Below are positions 1-10,539 of a DNA stretch of 64,000 nucleotides, piece by piece. Origin of the DNA: Amorphophallus konjac (lineage: Eukaryota; Streptophyta; Magnoliopsida; Alismatales; Araceae); NCBI GenBank assembly GCA_022559845.1, contig CM040117.1, forward strand, positions 10,812,856-10,876,855, read 5' to 3'. The notes beneath the pieces are model-generated. The model saw only the letters and a program-made list of their open reading frames with translations, was not told the origin of the DNA and did no database searches. A program made the translations under genes and the position numbers. Position 1 is the first letter of the stretch. Every line of letters starts with the position of its first letter.

Positions 1-420
1 TGTTGCTGTTGCTGTTGTAACTGCTGCTGTGGCCTATGAGGGGGTCTCCTAGCCTTGAGAGCCGCGACGTATCGTCTCATCTCATCCCAATCTATTTGAT
101 GTTCATCATTCATATCATGGATGTAATCTTTGAAATGGAAGCAGTAATCTACTGTGTGTCCCGGCTGCCTGTGGTAGACACAGTATTTGGAGGTATCAAC
201 ATTGGGTGGCCACGCGGGCCTTTCTCTGGGTAGGGCGAGTTGGTTTGATGCCATGAGGGCATTAAAAATGTCTGCTAAGGTTTCCGGCAATGGTGGATAG
301 TAGGCTCTCTTGGGACCGAGCGGCCTCCTTTATTGCTGTTGGGGACCATAGTTCCCCGGGGGTGGAACTTGGTTGTGCTGAAGTGGTGGTTGTTGTTGCT
401 GAGGTTGTGGTTGTTGTTGT
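1..420 (-). pseudogene. Ty3/gypsy-type gag fragment with zinc knuckle, interrupted
   Basis: Read on the minus strand, this segment encodes a Gln/Pro-rich stretch (next to the N gap), then an in-frame TAA at 330-332, then a frame open to the window edge. The open part contains ADIFNALMASNQLALPRERP and the knuckle CVYHRQPGHTVDYC (spacing C-x2-H-x4-H-x4-C), followed by FHFKDYIHDMNDEHQIDWDE. Such a knuckle after a YPPLP-type motif is typical of plant Ty3/gypsy Gag C-termini, which bind element RNA in the capsid. It is cut by the window edge on one side and by the assembly gap on the other, so neither full length nor protease can be seen. The in-frame stop suggests a dead copy. The family is assigned by motif only. 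Confidence 0.7.
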
Positions 421-520
421 NNNNNNNNNNNNNNNNNNNNNNNNNNNNNNNNNNNNNNNNNNNNNNNNNNNNNNNNNNNNNNNNNNNNNNNNNNNNNNNN
501 NNNNNNNNNNNNNNNNNNNN
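421..520. other. Assembly gap (100 N)
   Basis: Exactly 100 unknown bases. A run of 100 is the common placeholder for a gap of unknown size, so the distance between the gag fragment on its left and the LTR-like sequence on its right should not be trusted. CAG/TTG-rich triplet repeats abut its left edge and may have broken the assembly. Confidence 0.9.
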
Positions 521-879
521 AACTGCAATTACAAGATTTTATGGGTTTCCTTGCAATTTTGGGAAGGACATTTTTGTAATTCTCCATTAGTTCGAGAGAT
601 TGCATTACTCTACCGCCCAAGGGCATAAGAAAACAACCATATAGAGCCACTAGAGTGATATATGCAAGATCTAGGGTACTTATATATTTAATACCCAAGG
701 ACGGGTTGCACAAAAGAACACATAACCGCTAGAGGCATAAATACAAAACCCAGGGGTATTTATATTTTCATACCCCAGAATGGGCCGAACAAAAGAATAA
801 GTCGGGAGCTCCATGTGCGTCTCTTCTTCATTCTTTTTATCTTTGTGTTCGTGTGTGTCTTCTTCAAACCCTGGGGAGA

Positions 880-887
880 TATTTATA
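880..887 (-). promoter_or_regulatory. TATA box (TATAAATA)
   Basis: A minus-strand TATAAATA inside TTTTATAAATATCTCCC, about 55 bp downstream (minus sense) of the foldback array. It is probably the Pol II core promoter of an LTR. Confidence 0.4.
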
Positions 888-939
888 AAAGGTGGGGACC
901 CACCAGGGTTAAAATGACCCCGAGGACATCCAACAGGGT

Positions 940-1145
940 GGAAAAAACAAAAAAAAAGGAGGGTTTCACCCCGGTGGGGCCTGCCCCGGGGTCGCGCGAC
1001 CCCGCAACGGGCGGGGGACACAACCCCGAGGGGTTACGCCAGGGTCGGATTGACCCCGGGCGGGACCGTCGGGGTCAAACTGCCCCCCCCCCGGGGGGTC
1101 TGTTTGACCCCGAGCGCGCCCTAAAAGGGGTCCGCCCCCTCTTAA
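940..1145. repeat. GC-rich array of short self-complementary units
   Basis: Units built on CCCC...GGGG palindromes (for example GGGGTCGCGCGACCCC, and GGGTCAAACTG facing CTGTTTGACCCC) follow each other at roughly 30-45 bp spacing. The array lies directly upstream of the minus-strand TATA box at 880-887, as do comparable arrays elsewhere in this window. Confidence 0.65.
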
Positions 1146-1845
1146 AGCCCCACGGTCCCGTTCTTGTCGTTTCACTGCAGCCAAACGCGTGGAAGGGAGA
1201 AAAGACTTCTCCTCTGCTTCTTCTTTGGTCTCCTTTGTGCCGTTGACTAAGGGGAGAAGTTTCCTTCTATCGGGGACGTCTCGTACGCACATGCCGGACT
1301 CTCCCTTGGTAGGTAAACCTCTCCACCTGTGCATCTTCTTGTTACAGTGTAGCTTTGTTTGGTCCAGGACCTCCTGTGGGAGTTCCTGAAATCTGGGAGT
1401 TCGCATGGACCCACAAGACACTTGGCTCTAAGCCGTTTGGCGGTCGTTGTGGATTTTGCTTGCACCTCAATCGCCTCGTTTGCTGCGAGAGATTTATAAT
1501 TCGGGATGAGGTCAGGTCTATAGACCCCAACGTGTGTGAGATACTCCACGGAATGACAAAGTTGGCTTTGCACCATATTTCACTCATCGCTAAATGTAGA
1601 TTACCTCGAGGAAGCATGCCTCGACTAAATCGAGAAAAATAAAGGGCGCAACAAATGCCCCCACGGGGCGTCTGTGCAAGCCGAAGGCGAGAGCGGGCGA
1701 CCCATGCCCGTTGTGATTTGAGCATTTGTCCCGAGTCTCTTTGACGTAATAGGACTTTTAAAGGACAACACATTATTGTTTTATTGCTATCCTTGAAGAT
1801 TTATTTCTAATCCTCTACTTTTTCCTTGTTGCAACGCTTGTAGCC

Positions 1846-4800
1846 ATGGCTCGCCGCAGTGGAGACAGGGATCACCACAGGAGGTCGAGGACTAGGGATT
1901 CCAATGACTACTACGTCAAACGGACTGATCAGCCCATGCCACCATTTCCATCTCGTACCATCCCTTGTGAGAACTTTGATGGACTGGATCGTGGCGTGTT
2001 CTGGGTTGCTGAGGGCCCTACTAAGAGCACCAGTGGGGGTGAAGGCATTGTTGACATCACCCGCATCACAAGGAAGAACGGAGTTTACACATATGACCGG
2101 TCAGGGAGGTATCCATCCCATCATCAGCTGGAACGTCATCTCTTCCTTTTCATCCAGAGCTTTGTTCCCACTGGCTTGGAGAGTGATGATCCCCTCTTGC
2201 CAGAGGAAAGGCGTCGCCTTGAGCGAGCCGTACTGGGGAGAGATAGCATGCATGGCACCTAAACTTTCTCCTATCCGAGCTTTCCAGAGAGTTTCACTCG
2301 GCAGAGACAATATCTTGATCAGGCGAGCTTGGGCTTCTTCAGGCAGTTCGACAGTTTCAGAGTCTGTGCTGCGCCGCTATCTCCCGCTGCTTGGCACCTA
2401 TACAGGCATCGCAGAGCTGGAGAGCCCACAGTGGAGGGTTTGTTCTTGACACCCTCAAGGATGAACTTCGCCAATGACGACTATGCTCAGGACAGTTTGC
2501 TGCAGAGGATCCTAACGCTAAAGGCTCCTAGCTGGTATGGGAAATGGTCTGTCATCCCTTCTCACAGCTACCACCGTGGGGTGACAGAGTGGCTCTGGGG
2601 TGTCCTAGCCGTCTATAAATCGGTGCTAGACCAGGCAAGGATTCGCCGCGCAATGACAGCAGCATTGTACTCTTATCCCTGCCACACATGTCTACTTCAG
2701 GCTCTTGCAGAAAGGTTCAACAGCCGATGGAATACCTTTGCTACAGCAGAGGGGTCTCTGGACCTCTGAGCCTTTCACAAGATTTCCGATCTCCCTATTT
2801 GTGGATGGAAGGAGCTATCACTTGATGGTCTGCATCTTAGTCACACAAATGGGGCAGGCAAGTATTGCATGCCCTACTGCTTCAGATACTTGATGAAGAC
2901 GTGGAGGGACATGGCCCGTGCGGGAAAGGAGAGAACCCCGCGTACATCTCGAGTGACTCTGAATGCCTAGGTAAGTCACTTCTATAGCGGCCCATTCTAC
3001 TTTCACGAGGAGTTTACTCCGCCCGGTGCGACCTAGGAGCAGTGTAGAGAGGTTAGACTTAAACTCCCTCCACATCCACACCATTTGCCTGCTCCAACCC
3101 AGGCATGGAATTCTCGCGGATTGCCTCCACTTACATACTTGGCCTATTAGTTGGCCACTTTTGTGATCCCTCATGGCAAGGAGGGTATTCTTCGAGCAAA
3201 GGTCATATATCCTACCTGCCTGATGGCATGTGGTCAGAGAGTAGCTCTTGCACCTACTGCCCTTGCAAACATTTATCACTCTCTGAGGGCCCTGACAGCA
3301 CATTCCTCTCCCAAAGACGAGCATTATGATGCCCACCCACTATGTGAGTGCGTAGGCAGGACTTCTATTTCCAGAGTTCTCGCAGAGATCACTGGTTGAG
3401 AATCTAACAGCTCCACTTATGTTTGCCTTCATTGGGAGCCCAGATCAGGATGATGTTACTTAGCTCATCAGTGCGCGCCGGGTTCTATCTTTTCTCCCTA
3501 CAAAGAGGAGTAAGGGTCTGGACCTCGGCCATTTCTCCCATCTCTACCGCCCCTATCTGGAACAAGAGGGAGATTCAATCACATGTAGGTTGTCTTCATG
3601 GTCTTTGCCCTCTTCCCACACCCTTGTTGAGTGGGTTCTGTGTATACGCCCCAACGTTCTGGTTTACCGTCGCTCTAGCACGGCGGTCTTTGAGCCACAT
3701 CGGTTTGCCCGAAATTTTCAGTATGATCAGGCTATTCCTCCTAGTGCGGAGTTCCTTCTGGCTCTCTAGCAGTATAAGCACAGAGATGTACATTTAGTCG
3801 CAGCAGCATGGCATGACTTCTTTTGTCACGACGTGAAGGAAGATTACCCTATTCTGGTACAGATGCGGAAGGGTCACTTCGACATTCATTATGCACGCTA
3901 GTGGTTCAAGGCCAACAACATTTTCAGATAGCATAGTGACGCCATCTATTCCGCTGAGGAGAGGCGTCTAAGGAGGGTGATCTACCTCCTCTGTTCCTTG
4001 ATCCAGGCTTCGTTCACATTTTTCTGGGGCCACCAGGACCGTCAAGTACATAGAGGGTACATGGAATGGTAGAGGGAAGATCCATTCCCACAGACAGGAG
4101 CCAATATACTGAGGTTTTGAAGCCCTTGAGAGGTGCATCAACAGCAGTCTCAAGTCCTTCTGGCAAGGGGGCGGCCCCTAGCTCTTCACGGCCCTACTCC
4201 TGGTGGGAGTACCTCATGAGCTCCTGTGGCTTGAAGAACTCCCAGTTGTCACGACCGGTGCATGATGGAGCACTTGGAGGCGGCATCTTCGTAGAGTGGA
4301 AAGCCCATGTTATCAATGCAATAGGCTCTGCTGGCCCGGTGGAGTACAATTTTGACCTAGAGGTGGCCAGTACTCCAAACGCCATCTTGGAGATCACAAG
4401 GAAGGTAGCCCGTGCTCTCGGATTAAAGCATGAGCAAATTGTTTTAAGGCCTTCAAAGCCTATGGGAGTGGTAGGTAGTTTCTTCACTGCCTTCCTTTTT
4501 GCAATGTTGGTTTCTATATTTTGGAATGCTTATCTCACTCATTCCTTTGTCATTTGTAGATGGTGCTGGCGGCCAGAAGGATGGGGTCTCTCCATTGGAG
4601 GCTCCTCCGGATGTAACCTTAGGCGATGCTACTATTTCCTCGAAAAGGCCTCGGGCTGAGCATAGTAAGGAGGATACAAGGCCCCCCTCTTACCCCAGGG
4701 AAGAGTCTCCCGCCAGAGGGGATGCTGCCAGTAAGTGCCATGTCTTGAAGATCTTTTCCTACTTGCATGCGATATCGCAGTATCATAAATAATTTTGGCC

Positions 4801-7064
4801 TGATGCAGATCCTCCTAAGGCCGGAGTAGGAATGAGCTTCTCCCCTCCCCCAGGGAATGTCTTCACAGAGACGGAATTGGTTCTAGATGAGTCCATCCCC
4901 GATTTGCCCTTGATATTGAGGACACGGTTGCTCCTCCTGACGACTATACACCGGTGACGGCCGCCTCTCCTTTGATTGATGTGGAGAGGATTCCTGCCAC
5001 TTAGGTTTCAGGTAGCTCATCTTTGTCCTGTTGCCCTCCTTTTATTTGAGAAAGGCTAAGTATTTATACTGACACACACTTTCCTACAGGAGATCTTGGC
5101 GTTCCCCCCATTCCTCTTATCATCAGGGAAGGCGACAACTCCTCTTCTGACAAGGGAGGCTCTCCCGCCTCTAGTTCCTCCAATGGGGAGAATTCAAGCA
5201 CCTCATCGAGCACAGGGGCTACTAGTTCCTCGTTCGGTGAGGATCTTCCTTCCCCCACACCGAGCTCCCCTAAGAGCGGGGAACTGAGGACTACTCCAGG
5301 TAAAGTGGGAGTCAATTTTTTGTGTATATCTGTACTTCACATCCTCCTTACTTATGCTGCCCTAGATCATGCAGCTGTCGAGGTGGCGACCTCTGTCAGG
5401 GGGTTCTCCCGGCTTGTCGAGCCCGGTCCATTCACGGAGCTCCCGGACTATGATGACGACCTAAGAGTTGTGGAGTCTGAGATGAGGATTGATACAGACC
5501 TCTTGGAGTCGGGGTCTCCTGATAGTGCAGGGCTAGCTTTTTCCCCAGCCTCCTTACTTATGCTGCCCTAGATCATGCAGCTGTCGAGGTGGCGACCTCT
5601 GTCAGGGGGTTCTCCCGGCTTGTCGAGCCCGGTCCATTCACGGAGCTCCCGGACTATGATGACGACCTAAGAGTTGTGGAGTCTGAGATGAGGATTGATA
5701 CAGACCTCTTGGAGTCGAGGTCTCCTGATAGTGCAGGGCTAGCTTTTGCCCCAGCCTCCTTACTTATGCTGCCCTAGATCATGCAGCTGTCGAGGTGGCG
5801 ACCTCTGTCAGGGGGTTCTCCCGGCTTGTCGAGCCCGGTCCATTCACGGAGCTCCCGGACTATGATGACGACCTAAGAGTTGTGGAGTCTGAGATGAGGA
5901 TTGATACAGACCTCTTGGAGTCGGGGTCTCCTGATGGTGCAGGGCTAGCTTTTGCCCCAGGACTGCAAGGGTGTGCTGCCAGCTTGGTGGAGACCAGCGC
6001 GGTGACTCCTCCGGGTATGAATTCTGCCTTTATATTTGCTTTGTCCATGCTTTTGTTGGCATGCACCATTTTACTGCTTCAAACAATTGCTGGTCCAATT
6101 GAAGGAGAAGTCGCCTCGCAACCCGGTGAGACAGGAGTTCTGGGGGCGGTGCCTCAAGTCCCTATGGAGGAGCAAAGCACCCTTGACGACATTGATGCTC
6201 CGACCGGGCCTTTAAGATGCATTTGGATGACAAGTCTGTCTTGTCTCCTTATGCTCTCATTCTTAGCCCTTTATCGTTGGGTCATCTTGAGTGACACACG
6301 GATTTGTTTCAGGCGCAGAGAGCATAGGTGCTGGTGCTCAACCTACTGGATTGGCATTGGCACATACTAGTGCCCCTCCTCCAGATCCTCGAGAGGAGCT
6401 TCCCCCTGCAGCTGTAGATGAGCTTGGGACCACCTTAGGTGAGGGCACTACAACTTGTGCATGAGAATTTTGTACTCATTAGACCCTGTCTCCTTTCTTT
6501 GTTTTCAGCTTCAGCCAGTGAGGCTTCACGGCTGCCCCAGAGTTTCCCTACTCTTGGGGTAGAGTGGCCAGATGGTCCTCAGCCTGGCGTGGCATTGGTC
6601 AATGCTGACGTGGCTGCCTAGCTTGTTCAGAGCCTTCAACTGTTACTTTAGGTCGATCCCTTCCGAGTGTCGAGGCCATGAGGAGCAGGCTTGAGGGTTT
6701 CACCAGAGGTTACCACGGATTTGGCCTCCCTAGGGATGCTTGGATGTCGAGGCTGACAACACTATGGGAGGAGTTCGCCCATCTTCTTGCCGCTTAGGAG
6801 TAGAGACGGAGGACCAAGGCGATGATCCAGCAAGAAGAGGAGCAGTTTTCCAGACTACGTGTGGCTCATGTGGAGCTATATGTGCAAGCTGAAGCCGCTC
6901 GAGAGCGTGGCCGGAGTGCCTCCCTTCGAGTGGAGGAGCTACAAAGGGAGGCACAGGCTCTTTTGCAGCGGGCGCAGGAGGCCGAGGAGGAGTGTAGTTG
7001 TGCACAGGCCGAGGCGAATATCCTTCAGCACCGACTTGACAGGCTCCGGGAGGAGGTTCTTTAG
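1846..7064 (+). pseudogene. Plant-mobile-domain (PMD) protein gene, decayed
   Basis: The start MARRSGDRDHHRRSRTRDSN follows a likely 3' splice site (cttgtag at 1837-1843). From 1846 to about 3400 one frame runs through with six in-frame stops (2260, 2767, 2968, 3034, 3148, 3397). PMD-like motifs in order are CLLQALAERFNSRWNTFATA, then FHKISDLPICGWKELSLDG, then FVIPHGKEGILRAKVIYPTC and MACGQRVALAPTALANIYHS. A PSAEFLLAL/HRDVHLVAAAWHDFF segment near 3700 sits in another frame. SWWEYLMSSCGLKN and a Glu/Arg-rich coiled coil (about 6822-7064) end the protein. Several introns with GT-AG borders seem present (e.g. ending 4560, 5370, 6312). PMD proteins are found in MAIL1-type host factors and inside transposons; the surroundings favour a transposon-borne copy. 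An AATAAA lies near 7220. The number of stops makes it non-functional. Confidence 0.6.
5343..5958 (+). repeat. 206 bp tandem triplication inside the PMD gene
   Basis: Three head-to-tail copies (5343-5548, 5549-5754, 5755-about 5958) are nearly identical. Each starts in intron-like sequence, contains the acceptor gctgccctag, and then encodes EVATSVRGFSRLVEPGPFTE and LPDYDDDLRVVESEMRIDTD. The unit length is 206 bp, which is not a multiple of three, so read-through changes frame and copies 1 and 2 end at the TAG of the next acceptor. Confidence 0.92.
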
Positions 7065-7559
7065 AGCGAGACTCTCCTTGCTAACCTGAGGAGGAGCGAG
7101 CCCGGACCTTGATAGGCCTTGCTGGCTTTTGTCTATATAGGGCCTTTGTAGTTTGCCCAGTTTTGTCTTGGTTACCCCGAGGACTTGTCTAGGGCTCCTT
7201 TTCTTTGATGACATTGATGAATAAAGGATAGTGCTCAACAACTTTTGCTTCCATCCTCTTGCATGTATGCTCCTTTTTTCTTTTTTCTTTTTTTTTTATC
7301 TTAGCAACCCTACTGCCCTTTCGAGTTTTCACCAAGACTGCCCCCCTTTAGATTTTTCTGGCGCGCCCTTACGGGTTTTCACACCGAGGGGTTATCCATT
7401 TTTGCCTGAGATGCCCTTGTGAGTTTTCACCTCAGCCGGGTGTAAGGCCTTTTTGCCCTTAGCCAGCCCCCTAACGGGAGGTGGCTAAGTCCACCAGAGC
7501 ATCAGTATTTTTAGCCCCTTTTTCCCTTTTTTTTTTTTAGAACACCTATGATGCCGGTG
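7065..7559 (+). other. 3' flank of the PMD gene, no coding signal
   Basis: T-rich stretches alternate with short GC-rich blocks. An AATAAA at about 7220 could be the poly(A) signal of the PMD gene. Short motifs of the type TGCCC..GAGTTTTCACC recur at 7310-7440. Confidence 0.4.
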
Positions 7560-8720
7560 GGGCAAAGAACATATCCGCAAGGATTGGATAGTCCAAATTA
7601 GGTCAACGCGCAAGTAGGATTGGCAGTCCCAAGGGGCACGAGAGCCAATACTACAAGCAGCAATGTCTGGAACTGACAGCCCGAAAGAGACGTGTGAGTC
7701 AGAACCGAGACTTGAAACATGAGTAGGGTTGACAGCCCGAAGGAATGTGTAAGTCAACACTATTGGTGAGATTGAATGGATTTGACAGTCCGAGAGGGAC
7801 GTATGGGTCAAACCCGGAATTTCAAAATGTGAGTAAGGTTCACATGCCGAAGGACATATGAGTCAACTCTACGAGAAGAATGGACGAATTTGACAACCTA
7901 AGAGGGACGTGTAAGTCAAATCCGGAAGTCCAATATATGGGTGAAGCTGACGTGCCGAAGGGACATATAAGTCAGCTCCAAGAAAGGAATGGACGAGTTT
8001 GATAGCCCGAGGGGGACACAACAGTCGAACCCGGTGGGACTGGAAGGACGAATTTGACAACCCTAGTGAGACATATGAATCACATGCGAAAGTTGAAGGG
8101 CAAATAGGGTAGGCAGCCCGAAAGGGGATGCATAGACCAAGCCCGAAGATGAAAGATTTGACTGCTCTGGTGGGACGTGTGAGTCAAAGCCCGAAGTCGA
8201 AAGGCGGGTAGGGTTGGCAGCCTGAAAGGGCATGCATAGGCCAAGCCCAAAGATGAAAAGAAAGATTTGACCGCCCTAATGGGACGTGTGAGTCAAAGCC
8301 GAAAGCCAAAAGGCGAGTAGGGTTGGCAGCCCGAAATGGGACGCATAGGCCAAACCCGGTGATGAAAAGAGAAATTTGACATCCCTAGTAGGACGTGTGA
8401 GTCAAAACCCAAAAATCGAAAGGCGAGTAGGGTTGGTAGCCCGAAAGGGGACACATAGGCCAAACCCACAGATGAAAAGAGGAATTTGACCGCCCTAGTG
8501 AGACGTGTAAGTCAAAACCCGAAAGCAGAAAGGCGAGTAGGGTTGGCAGCACAAAAGGGGAGGCATAGGCCAAACCCGTTGATGAAAAGAGGGACGTAGG
8601 AATCAAATCCAGAATTGAAAGTGTATATAGAGTTGACGAGCCGAAAGACATGTGAGTCAACTCTATGAGAAGAAGGGACGGATTCGACAGTCTGGGGGAC
8701 ATGAGTCAAATCCGAAAGTT
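7560..8720. repeat. Degenerate tandem array, ~110 bp period with foldback half-units
   Basis: The anchor gggttggcag/gggttggtag recurs at 8211, 8320, 8430 and 8540, giving a 109-110 bp period. Each monomer is two ~55 bp halves. One half is bounded by gggttgg...ggccaaaccc and the other by tttgac...gtcaaa, so each half is an imperfect inverted repeat. Left of 8200 the halves continue in more diverged form. No coding potential is seen. Confidence 0.85.
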
Positions 8721-9545
8721 CAAAATGTTGACGATCCCGACGGGACTGAGTGTCGCCTGGCGACGTTGGAGTTATCCCCCATCTCCTCTAGGTGTCTCCA
8801 AGATCACTTCCTCACCTTCTGGAGACACCTACTCCCCCTCTCCTTGATCTTCCTCCCCTCGATCGGCCCTGCTTGGGCCAATCTCCGTCACCTAGATCTA
8901 CTAGCTTGGACGGATAGCCTAGGCCGTCACTGTGGTTTCGTCGGCCCACCCTCCCACCTCCAGCAGGAGCATCTAGGGTAGGAGGCACGACGGTGGCGCG
9001 GCATGCAGATGGTCAACCCCTAGTTGTCTCTACAAAATCTGGATGAGGTGGTCCGCGCAGGAGCTTAGCTCAATCGCCTCCCGTAGACATTCTATCGGGC
9101 ATTCGGCCAACCCTTCCCTACCCTGCTGTCACAGGATATAGGGCATTGACTGGGCGCTCAACGAATGATGGGGACATCGCCCGAACCTCACTCTGGCTGG
9201 GGTCTGACACGACGCCGACACACTTTGGAGTTGAGTAGCCTGATCACATGGAGGCATCCGCCATTTTTATTTTGGAGTTTATTTCTATGTATTTTCCCTT
9301 TTATTAGAGTCATTTTCCTATGTTATGAGTCATCAAACCCCTTAATTATCCCCTTGGACCGCAAGGGGCATTTTGTTGTTTGTCAATGATATTATGGTCA
9401 TGTAAAAGTTTGACTCCTATAAATAGGGGCCCAAGGGCTCTCAAAGAAGTAATGAAAGTTTGCTATTTTCTCTGAAATTCCATCTCTTGAGTGTCTTTGG
9501 TAAGAAACCTTCCAAAGGTGTGAAGCCTTGTGGTGAGGAGTGAAA
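8721..9545 (+). other. Possible LTR promoter region
   Basis: Non-coding. TATAAATAGGGG at 9418 is followed by a plausible short leader. LTR ends and a target duplication were not found, so the assignment is weak. Confidence 0.25.
9418..9425 (+). promoter_or_regulatory. TATA box (TATAAATA)
   Basis: TATAAATA in the context CTCCTATAAATAGGGGCCC, a strong plant core-promoter match. No gene is recognised directly downstream. It probably belongs to a retrotransposon LTR. Confidence 0.4.
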
Positions 9546-9549
9546 AGCT

Positions 9550-10260
9550 CCCACATTATCTCCCCTCTCTCTCTCTAACCTACCCCATTCTCTCTCTAAC
9601 TTGTACCCTCTCTCTCCAACCTGCATTCCCTTCCCTCTCCCACTCAAATTCGCAGCTCCCTCTCCCCAGCTATCAACTACTCTCTTGACTCCACCCCCCA
9701 ACCACCCCCACCCATAGACCCTTGACCTTCCCTCCCTCTCTAGCTCCCAACCACCACCAAACCCCCTCCATCTGCCCCATAGTCCACTCTCTCTCTAACC
9801 TGCATTATCCCCCCCACTCCAAGTCAAAATTCGCAGCTCCCTCTCCCAGCCATCAACTACCCCCTTGACTCCACCCTACAGCCATTTTTCCATCCCCAAC
9901 CACCCCCACTCATAGACCCTTACCTCCCCTCCCTCTCTAGCTCCCAACCACCACCAAAACCCCTCCATCTACCCCATAGTCCAAACATCTATCCCCTAGG
10001 GAGATCCCAGCCCCCCCATGCACTCCTCCCTTTGTCCAAGGCGTCCCTCCACCTCCTTGGCAATCTAGGGAGACCGAGCTTCCACCCCTCTCCCTCCATC
10101 CCTCTCACTCTTGCCTCCCAAGCTATATAACCCTCCCCTCCATCTCTCCCTCCCTAATCTGGCCACACCACTCCCCTCTCCACTCTCCAATCCACAGAAC
10201 CCACCCCATCTCCATTCCTTCTCTCACCCCTCACCACTCTCCTCCCTCAACCTCTCTCAA
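9550..10260. repeat. Pyrimidine-rich region with ~180-198 bp direct duplication
   Basis: CT- and CCA-rich sequence. A block containing attcgcagctccctc (9648 and 9829) and catagaccct (9713 and 9911) occurs twice in tandem; the second copy carries a ~20 bp insertion. No protein is recognisable; long open frames here reflect base composition. Confidence 0.7.
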
Positions 10261-10539
10261 CCTCGCAGAGTCTGCCAGCCGCAAGTGACAGCAGGACAGC
10301 ATCTACCTTCGGCGCCTCCGGTGATTCTGTCGGCAATCCTCCCTCCAGCGGCCTTCCCGGACAGCGACGACGTCTTCCACGGCACCGTCTACCTGCTGAT
10401 CTCCCCTCTCCACCTGCATCGTGTGCTGCTGCACCTACAACTCAACTTCGCCTCTGTGTCGGTTGCAGCAGTCTGCCAGCATCTACTCGCCTGGTCGCTA
10501 GTTCGCCACCGCCACTATCCCTACCTCTGATCGCTGGTC

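Larger units (their letters stand above)
640..1640 (-). mobile_element. LTR-like region with promoter, minus orientation
   Basis: No coding signal is seen on either strand. On the minus strand the order is: a GC-rich foldback array (940-1145), a purine/pyrimidine-skewed stretch, a TATAAATA box at 880-887, then a leader-like sequence rich in GAAGA and ACACA. This is the order expected for U3, TATA and R of an LTR. Its orientation agrees with the minus-strand gag remnant beyond the gap. The TG/CA ends and target duplication were not identified, so the boundaries are approximate. Alternatively it could be a non-LTR promoter region. Confidence 0.4.

Noticed and set aside
815..1421. Open frames of 113-151 codons on both strands near 1 kb
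   Set aside because: They run through the GC-rich foldback array and TATA region; no domain, and they overlap on both strands.
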